This document shows positions 56,761-64,000 of a stretch of 64,000 bases of DNA, piece after piece (within the stretch, counting starts at the first letter, position 1; the number at the start of each line of letters is the position of its first letter). The stretch lies in contig OY987305.1 of NCBI GenBank assembly GCA_963920635.1, forward strand, positions 27,552,876-27,616,875. The letters run 5' to 3'. The position numbers and the translations under genes were made by a program. The notes below the pieces were generated by a model. The model ran no database searches and was not told where the DNA came from. It saw only the letters and a program-made list of their open reading frames with translations. Source of the stretch: Pseudeuparius sepicola. Its lineage: Eukaryota > Arthropoda > Insecta > Coleoptera > Anthribidae.

Positions 56761-58799
56761 TCGAAAAAGAAACTCACCCTGTATAGGTACCTACCTAAAA
56801 CACCAGGTTGCCCAATAAACACTCCAAAAAAGGATAACAATTTATTTTCAGGTGAATTACCAAAGGCTGCTTTAACTGTTGAACGATAAATCATTCTCAA
56901 AGAAAGAAATTTCGTTCTCCAAAACGAATTCATTATTTTTTATAAAAGATGCAAAAAAACATGGCACACCAAAAAAATAATGTTTGAAATAGGGGTGGCA
57001 ACTCCCTTTGCTGACAAGTAGGTATAAGTAGGAAACAAATGCATTAGGAGAGAAAAAGGAAACGTCCTACCATGCAAATACGCAAGAACAGTGTTGGTTG
57101 CCTACCTTCAGGTCTTTTAACCTGCAAAAAGAACACCACACTCAAAAATTCCAGTTCCAGTTCGAACCACGAGTATAAATAATACCTAAACTTAAACTGT
57201 GGTTTTCTAAAATTTATTTGTGGCGCAAATAGATCCACTTAATTTTTTTAATTGGGTTTTTCGTCACAAAACTGATTAAAAGACAATTTTTTCAAGTTGC
57301 CTGGAAAATTAATAAATTCTTAACAGTAAATGAACTAAACTTTGAACTTGTAACTCAAGAAATATCTTCAACAAATTTGTTTTCTGAGCTTTCGGAGAAT
57401 AAATCTTCCTCCAGAAAGATTATATCAGATCAAAGTGAAACGACAGATTAATAAATTTCAGGTTAAAATGCCATGACAACAGAAACAATAGCCTAGCCAG
57501 CTGTCTGATATTGTACCCTGTGTTCTATCTAATTATCTATACTAACTTCTCTTCGAATAACTGGCAATAATATTTTACTGAATTCCACTGAACATTCAGC
57601 AACACAATTGCCTGTAATTCCTAGAATAAATGCTGATCCTTCAATTTTTCGTCTATTATATTTTCACACCCGGACAACTACGAATTTTACTACTAAAACA
57701 ATGTTAATTTCACTCGATAGTGGCTGTATTTTCTCGAACGATCGGTTGACGACTAAAAGCACTGGTTGGTGACGCGTGTATTCGTGTTTACCTTTGAAAT
57801 TGAATATGGTATAGCAACTAAGCGCCTACTGCAACTGCTACATGAAGGAGTTAAATCACAGTATAGTGTGGTGGTGTGGTTAAACTGTGGTTTTAAACAA
57901 AGTTTGCTAAACAAACTATTTTCCAACCAGAAGTCAATCTCAAACTCTTTCCGTTTTTGATGGATGATCTTTTCATCCCGTGTTTTCACTCCGATGCTTT
58001 TCGCTCAGGTTCGATCCCTTCGAAGTTACCCTCGTAAGCATTTTGAAAATATCGATTGTCTTTCGTCATCACTAACCCACATCCCGGCTCAAAAAGAAGG
58101 AATTTATCAGATGTGCGTAAACGCCTCCCTAATGCAATCCCCCTTTGATAACGTATCCTTAAGGGACGTGGGGCAATTCTTTTATTTTTGGTTGGGGTCG
58201 TCGGTCGACAAAGGAAACCTTAACTGTTTTTACAGCGGTGTTCAGATATGCTAACACAGAATATTGTCGATATTGTCAGTCAGAGGAAATAAGATCCGGC
58301 CCTAATACACTTCATTAATCACACTTTACACATATGATGAACCTTCGCGGGCGTAAAGTATAGCATTATGGCCCGTCGGAGCAACAATTCACAACGGGCT
58401 ATAAAGTAGTTTAAAGCCCGTTATTATCAATACCTGACAGCGCGACAGCACCGACATAAAGGCAACGGAACAGCGAAGCGACGCTCGGTTATTAAATATT
58501 CCTTAAAATTAAGTTTTCAATTATATTATGCAACATTCCAGAGGTATCTCTTACTGTTTTCGAGATATTCCCATACGATTTCCTCGTTAGCATTTAATAA
58601 AGAAGTGTCTGTTACAACATAAAACATAAAAATATACTTTTCTACTAGATTATGACTTCATCTTGGCTTTTAACGAAACACCGTATTCGCCTCATGTAGT
58701 CGTCGCAACGCGTACTTTGTAAAATATAATGTGTTATTCCTGGTAGATTTCTTTCAATTTAATCAGAGAAACTTCCTATGATTCTACCATATATATTTA
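56761..58799. other. No gene recognised; one small palindromic patch
   Basis: Open frames at 57753-57989 (minus, 78 codons) and 57964-58254 (plus, 96 codons) overlap each other or lack family features. Near 58350-58420 there is 'cggcccataatgctatactt'-type inverted sequence around 'cgggctataaagtagtttaa'+'agcccg', a probable MITE fragment. Confidence 0.35.
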
Positions 58800-59457
58800 C
58801 ATCTAGTTTAACTTTTTATTACATTAACGACGTACATTTGGGCTCTTCAACGACCATCATCAGGTTGCAAAACAATTAGTATTACTAAGATTTAGTTTCG
58901 TTAAGAAACATGAAAAATATCACCTAAAAGCGGAAAAAATACAACAATTAAAAAATCATAAAATTGTATAGAATAAGAGTTTTAAAAAACGAAACATTTT
59001 AGAAATAATAAGACAATATTGTTAATGTGTGATAACGATAAACATATTTTTTATGAATTGATAATACTTACATTAAGCAAAAACCATATATGAAAGAATA
59101 TTATCTATTTAGTTTAAAGTGTGTATAACATGGCTATAATTTATATTTCTATTAAGTATTTATATTTATATTTATATAAATATAAATTATAATATACATA
59201 TAAATAATATGCCATATACACATTTTAAACTAAATGGCTAATATTGTTTCATGTACAGTTTTTGCTTAATATAAGTATTAAAAAAACTTTGTATAAAATT
59301 TTATGATTTTTAATTGTTGTATTTCTCTCTTTTAGATGATTTTTTTACATTTCTCTTAACAAAACTACATTTTAATAATACGTTTTGTAATTTGATGATG
59401 GCCGTTAAAAGGCCGAAACGTACGTCGTTAATGTAAAAACTTAAACTAGGTTTCAAT
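58800..59457. mobile_element. Foldback element FB-G with hammerhead-like motifs in both arms
   Basis: The left arm starts 'atctagtttaactttttatt'+'acattaacgacgtac' at 58801 and pairs with the right arm ending 'gtacgtcgttaatgtaaaaa'+'cttaaactagg' at about 59450. The arms are about 200-250 bp. The left one has about 75 extra bases (58975-59045) in the middle. The centre (59150-59215) is almost pure AT. Each arm, read towards its outer end, contains TGATGATGG...CC..., then GAAAC or a decayed form. No coding sequence. Confidence 0.8.
59393..59455 (+). ncRNA. Degenerate hammerhead-ribozyme-like motif
   Basis: In order: (U)UGAUGA at 59393-59398, a stem-loop UGGCCguuaaaaGGCC, GAAAC at 59415-59419, a minimal CG-UA-CG stem, then GUC at 59424-59426. 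The following 'guuaau' can pair with 'guaau' before UGAUGA. This is the order of a type I hammerhead. Departures: the first core C is U, and there is an extra U after the GA core. The mirror copy (minus strand, 58863 to 58825) keeps CUGAUGA but has CAAAU for GAAAC. It is probably a relic, if a ribozyme at all. Confidence 0.3.
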
Positions 59458-59460
59458 ATA

Positions 59461-60412
59461 CAGGGTGATTCAGTTTTATTCTAGGACACTTCAACAGGTG
59501 CTAGAACATCATAAAATATTACTATTTTTGGTATAACTTTTTATCTTTTTTGAGATACAGAATGTTTAGACTGTCAAAAATTTTAACATTTTTATTATTA
59601 TTTTTTTAATTTTTCTTACCGTTAAGGTTATTCAAACGAAGTTTCGTACAGAGCATGCATTAGTCAAATGTCACAAAATGTGACAATACCAAGTTGCAGT
59701 ATACACTACATTTGTTTTATCAAGAAAAATGCTAATACGGCCCTGTGCAGAATTTTGTTTTATGCACTTGCATAACTTTTTTTATTCTAAGCAAAAATTC
59801 TCGCTTTTCACTTTTTATATCTGCCACAGTTTTACGCGAAAATTAATAATTTATCGTTTATTGTTTTTGTGGAATGCAAAAACTAAAATTATTTCATTTA
59901 AAAAAGACATTTTAGATTTCTATTTGACGAGAGATGACTAAAATGTCGTAGTAATTGAATAATAATGTCATCTATAGCCAACTATTATTTTGATACATAT
60001 TTTTCTTTTATAATCGAAAGTGGAATCGTCGAAAGAAATACATATTAAGCGCACACAAAAGTGGTTTTTGACAAGCAAGTTTTGATTTTCTCAACCTTAA
60101 CGCTTTGCGTAATATTTTCCGGCCAAAGATAAATGTAAAAGTGACATTTCCTCAGAAGATAGTTTATGCTTAGAGTAAAAAAAGTACATTAAAGAAAATT
60201 CTGTGGAGAGCCGTAATATTATTTTTCTTGATAAAACAAATGTAGTGTATACCCATATCTCCGCCACTAGCTATTTGGGGAACTTGATATTATCACATTT
60301 TGTGACATTTGATCAATGCATGCTGTGTACCAAATTTTGTTTGGTTACCTTTACCTGCGGGAAAAATAGGTTTTTTGGAGAACCTGTATCTCGAAAACGA
60401 GGCGGATAGAAA
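59461..60412. mobile_element. Foldback element FB-H
   Basis: The left end 'acagggtgattcagttttat' follows FB-G directly. Inner words pair across: 'gcatgcattagtcaaatgtc'+'acaaaatgtgacaata' (59655-59690) with 'attatcacattttgtgacat'+'ttgatcaatgcatgc' (60288-60323), and 'cactacatttgttttatcaa'+'gaaaaatg' with its complement at 60218-60245. The right arm has 'acccatatctccgccactag' extra. No transposase recognised. Confidence 0.75.
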
Positions 60413-61576
60413 AGCAACTTCTCTAATTCGATTTGTAGAATATAATAGAAATCATTCCCAGACGAAATATAACTAGACCGATAATAATAAATGCATTGTA
60501 ATCATTGAACATATAAAATCCCAAATAAAAATAAATATTTTATTTATGTGCACGGGCTGATTCCGTTTTTCTTACATGCCACGCATGTTTTGTTCAAAAT
60601 TATAACACTGGTTAAAAAGATGTTAGGCCTGAAAACTAGTCTTTTAATTTAGGTAAAGATGTATACAGCCTACACTGATTCCCAATTAAATTGCTAACTA
60701 CGCCATCTCTAGAATCGAGAATCTGGTTCCAAATAAGCGCTTGTCCACCTGTCCCACTTCTGCCTCGCTTCAACTCTCTTCTTGCCGTACGAGCTGGTTC
60801 GTTTCCAGATTCTGTGCAGCGGCTCAAAAATCACCAGATATATTTGCCGATGCCCGGATCTCTACTTATAATAAAATAAAAAGCTTACTTACATCAAAGA
60901 TCTTTGTCAACCGTCCTTCTTTCGGAAGGACGGTCTTTCTTTACAACACGATGCTTTCTGGGCTGGTTTCAACAAAGATCCTTTGCGAATTCATGTGGTT
61001 TATTTCCTTTGGCCTTGCAGGCAACTAAATTCCAGACTCGGTCTAAAAACTTGAACTTCAGTGCCCATTGGACGTGCAAAATTAAAAAGGGAGTGCATGT
61101 CAGGATTATAGACATTTTTTTACAATCCTTAATTGGTTTCAAAACTGTAAATAACCACTTCCGAGTGGTCTGACCAGGCAAGGGATATCGCTCGCCAGCA
61201 ACTTTACTCTGATTGGGCTTCTGGGGGGCTGACGGCAGCATTCTCAGGGAAGCTGTTGAAGCGTTAAAGATCAGTGGGGCAGTAAAGGTGCCACCTGTTC
61301 GTCAATAAGGTTAGCAGATCCACGATACTTGTAAAGTAGCCGAAAGGTTCCAAAGGAGCACAAGAAGACAGAAGACGTGCTGAAAAAAAGGCACAGGAAT
61401 AGAGGGAAGCAGTTGATACAGATAAAAGATAGGAACAGAAGAAACAAGTACCGACCTCGTAGCGCCACCAACTTGAGGAGTGCCCAGTTGTAGCCGTGCT
61501 GAAACCTCAAAATTTTGTCTTTAATTGAGAACAACATCGTCATCTTTTCCCTAAGCTTTTTAAATAACGTGGATAT
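60413..61576. other. No gene; short repeat shared with 31.2 kb
   Basis: Positions 61447-61510 match 31196-31256. The 60.64-61.25 kb part is more GC-balanced and has several overlapping frames of 60-95 codons on both strands, none with a recognisable domain. It may be a decayed retroelement. Confidence 0.35.
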
Positions 61577-61659
61577 CACGAATCTTCATCCTTACGTCAC
61601 AATGGTCGACAATGGAAATTGCAATGTCGGCCATTGTGACGTAGGGATGAAGATTCGTG
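61577..61659. other. 83-nt hairpin: 35-bp stem, 13-nt loop
   Basis: Positions 61577-61611 pair over all 35 positions with 61625-61659. Reading the plus strand, two pairs are G.U wobbles and the rest are Watson-Crick. The loop is atggaaattgcaa. Size and shape resemble a pre-miRNA or hairpin-siRNA precursor, but short palindromic MITEs look the same. No poly-T or promoter evidence. Confidence 0.6.
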
Positions 61660-62826
61660 CTATACACTATATCTGACATTTTTTGCAAGTATGATGAAAT
61701 AAATTAGATATAAAATTTGCCACGAAACTACGGCAGTTACAAAAATAAGTTAAGAGATACTTACTTCTTGTTCGAAATTAAATGCTCTATCCGAAACTGC
61801 TACTCACTTTACTTTGGTACAGGGCCGTATTATTTATTCCTAAATTTGTCGAACGACTTACTCATAACTCCGTCACTGATTTAACCTCGACCTTGGGAAT
61901 GAAACATTTAAAAAGGTCGTAGCCAAGTACACTGTGTACCAAATTTGATAAAAAAGCTCCACACATAAAAAGTTATGAGGAAAAGACGTTTTTTTAGAGA
62001 ATTTTAACATCCCGTATATGGAAAACGAAGAAGTTTTGGAAACATGTTTATATTAACTTATTTTCATAGCGTTGGCTGAGGATCACCACCCTGACATATT
62101 TTAACGTACTTAAGTTAGACCCTATATACGGAGTGTTCCTTAGGAGTGTTATTTAGGACACACTTTCACAGAAGATAGAAAAATTAATTTTAGGGCGGGT
62201 TGCTTATAAAACATAGGTCGTAAAGTACTTCGTTTCTAAGATACAGGGCGTTAAATTACGAAAAAATGTATTTGGTTACATGGATGAGCACCTAGCAGTG
62301 TGAACGTCGCCACCCTATAATATTCATGTTTCATATTTCACTTATGTATTCAATAAAGACTATTATTATTATTATTATTTTAAATTTCAAGTTTTATAAA
62401 CATATATTCAAAGCAAATTTGGCCCACAAGATGTATGTATTGGATAGACATAACAATGTATAATATCACGTCTTTAAATTAACCAGTGGTGGAGATACGG
62501 GTAATCGGTATCACTAATTTTATAAAAAAAATAGTACAGGTCTGAATAGAATAAAAAAGAATATCATTTTTTGACGAAGGATTCAATTTCGAACAGTGCC
62601 TCTCGACATTTTTTCATATATGTCACTGTTTCACCGCAATTTTTTTGCATCAATTTACGCATTTAATTACGTTTCATGCGACTAGCGCCCTCTGTTAAAC
62701 AATTTTTAATTAAAATTCAAGGAGGGGGAATTCAGTTCCAATAATGAAAACCACGGCGTTCAGAGGTCGCCTTAAGCCGAAATTTAAAGTAACATAACCT
62801 ATATTGACAGAAACAGGTTAGTATTA
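61660..62826. other. No gene; (ATT)n tract
   Basis: An ATT microsatellite lies at 62360-62380. Words such as 'agtacactgtgtaccaaatt'+'tgataaa' (61925) and 'gatacagggcgttaaattac' (62240) echo foldback termini seen at 60.3 kb, so this is further decayed element sequence. Confidence 0.35.
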
Positions 62827-63107
62827 TAGCCGCGTTCCTTTTGCCCCTAACTGAGAACTTTAGCTCAGTTGTTAGCCGAGCCACTCAGTTTGTTTTTTCC
62901 TGTCAAAGGCTCATCTTGTGAAAGGGTCATTTTCCCCACCACCAACCTGAGCCAATATGCTCGATAGTGAGTGTCCTTGCGAGGATGTGCTTGAAGGGTG
63001 AAGTAAAAAATCTCACTTTAGCTCACATTCTCATTTGTAAAAGGAACTGCCACCAACTGAGATAAAGTAAGAATTCTTAAGAAAAGTGGCAAAAGGAACG
63101 CGGCTAT
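62827..63107. mobile_element. MITE of about 280 bp with clean terminal inverted repeats
   Basis: ATAGCCGCGTTCCTTTTGCC at 62826 matches the complement of GGCAAAAGGAACGCGGCTAT ending at 63107. Sub-terminal blocks are also inverted ('ctaactgagaactttagctc' versus 'ccaactgagataaagtaag' on the same theme). No coding capacity. The target duplication is ambiguous because the flanks are AT-rich. Confidence 0.75.
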
Positions 63108-63759
63108 TGTCACAACTGGGGTGACTAGGGGGTAGCTTGAGAGGTAATTCAATCAAAATGCTTACTTCAATGGCACAAGACTAACACTCTATATAGGTCA
63201 AGCCAACAAAAGTTACAGTTAAATATAATGCAATCAAGACAAATGAGAAACAATCAATAATAATGTCAACGTCAACTAATAAATAATAAAATAAAGGGGG
63301 TAGCTTACCATATTTGTGGGCGAGGGTTCATGATGTACTGTTTCTTCTTACTGTTACTGTCGATCCTCTATTTTATACAGAAAAGATTGCTAGATAGTCA
63401 TTATTATATTGCATATAGGAGTTCAACGTAATCGTTGCTCTGCTATATGGAACTTTGCGTGTGCGTAATTCGACTCCCGGACGTCGTTCTATTGGAGGTT
63501 TAGAAATATTGTCTTCTTTGGCTCATTACTGACATATTCCCCGCGCCCACAAAAGCTAGACCCCAGCTTAAAATTTGAAAAAAAAAATCACAATAAAGAG
63601 CTAAACTATAGTAACCGAATACATAATATTAAAAAATAGTTGAAACTAATAACTAGAATTATAATATTTACATTAAATAATTATATCATCTTATTTACAA
63701 TGAGCACAAGATGGAGAGCGTTCGACGCAAGCACACCGGCACGCACTAAATCCCGAGCA
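63108..63759. other. No gene recognised
   Basis: AT-rich sequence between the MITE and the terminal tandem repeat. Nothing supported. Confidence 0.35.
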
Positions 63760-64000
63760 CATTCCTCCATTATTTCTGACAGGGCTGTGGTTGATGCCAG
63801 TTTGGCCCGAGCTTATTACTTTATAGCTCTATGGTCAAATTCTCATTGGTTGCTGCTGGGCTGCAGTTGGTGTTGGTTTAACCCGAGCGTTTTAGTTTTT
63901 TAGCTCAAGGGTCAAACTATCCTTGGTCATTGCTAGACTTCTGTTGGTGTTGGTTTTACCCGAGCGTTCCAGTTATCTAGCTCAAGGGTCAAACACTCCC
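63760..64000. repeat. 77-bp tandem repeat running off the right edge
   Basis: 'cccgagc' with 'agctc(t/a)a(t/g)ggtcaaa' and 'gttggtgttggttt' recur with unit starts at 63806, 63882 and 63959 (76-77 bp). At least 2.5 units are present and the array continues outside the window. An open frame of 87 codons (63640-63903) through it is a composition effect. Confidence 0.75.

Noticed and set aside
58000..58025. tRNA-like B box (ggttcgatccc)
   Set aside because: No matching A box or cloverleaf upstream; the same applies to 'ggttcgaatc' at 567.
57964..58254. 96-codon plus-strand frame
   Set aside because: No recognisable motif; a frame of this length is not rare in this composition, and it has no supporting context.

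Overview
The window looks like AT-rich, transposon-saturated arthropod DNA, most likely insect. The evidence is spliced transposon genes with GT-AG introns, insect-type DNA transposons (PIF/Harbinger, Tc1/mariner), several non-LTR retrotransposons, many copies of 'ACAGGGTG' termini and short CCTAA runs. I recognise no host housekeeping gene, rRNA or tRNA. I cannot name the species.

Region 0-4 kb holds the most unusual locus. A 1,610-bp unit is tandemly duplicated with one difference found by eye. Its second copy leads into three small overlapping reading frames (3253-3564, 3551-3700, 3697-3894) packed like a viral or prokaryotic operon. The third is a 65-residue protein resembling the PP1/eIF2alpha-recruiting C-terminal domain of PPP1R15 (GADD34/CReP). 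A perfect four-pentamer heat-shock element lies 36 bp before a TATA box in front of the cassette. I infer a stress-induced unit that could counter eIF2alpha phosphorylation. Region 4.5-7.9 kb is a complete PIF/Harbinger element with terminal inverted repeats, a TAA target duplication, a MADF/BESS gene and an intron-containing transposase. Both genes are lightly broken.

Regions 8-20 kb, 33-34 kb, 38-41 kb, 49.7 kb and 55-60 kb are dominated by long foldback (palindromic) elements. Several keep remnants of Tc1/mariner transposase in the loop, so they look like mariner derivatives with very long terminal repeats. At 38.1-41.1 kb a mariner sits with a TA duplication inside the arm of another foldback. 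Non-LTR retrotransposon remains lie at 12.7-13.8, 20.7-23.2 (jockey/I-like, 5' part only), 34.3-36.6 (R2/R4/Dong-like, with promoter-like 68-bp repeats), 36.9-37.5 and 52.6-54.0 kb. LTR-element remnants (BEL/Pao-like gag, Ty3/gypsy-like protease) lie at about 51.9 and 54.7 kb.

Tandem arrays occur at 27.3 kb (122-bp unit with CRE and YY1-like words), 31.3-33.1 kb (about 130-bp monomers alternating between two types), 42.8-44.9 kb (seven near-identical 305-bp units grown from a foldback arm) and the right edge (77-bp unit). The largest intact gene is a 660-680 residue DUF7869-like, transposase-derived protein at 47.6-49.6 kb on the minus strand.

The longer remaining stretches (for example 23.3-27.0, 28.0-29.6, 41.2-42.8, 45.5-47.6 and 56.8-58.8 kb) show no gene I can support. 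Nearly everything readable is mobile-element biology. The exceptions most worth study are the heat-shock/PPP1R15-like cassette, the DUF7869 gene, two short perfect hairpins (29.2 and 61.6 kb) and hammerhead-ribozyme-like motifs in the 58.8-59.4 kb foldback.
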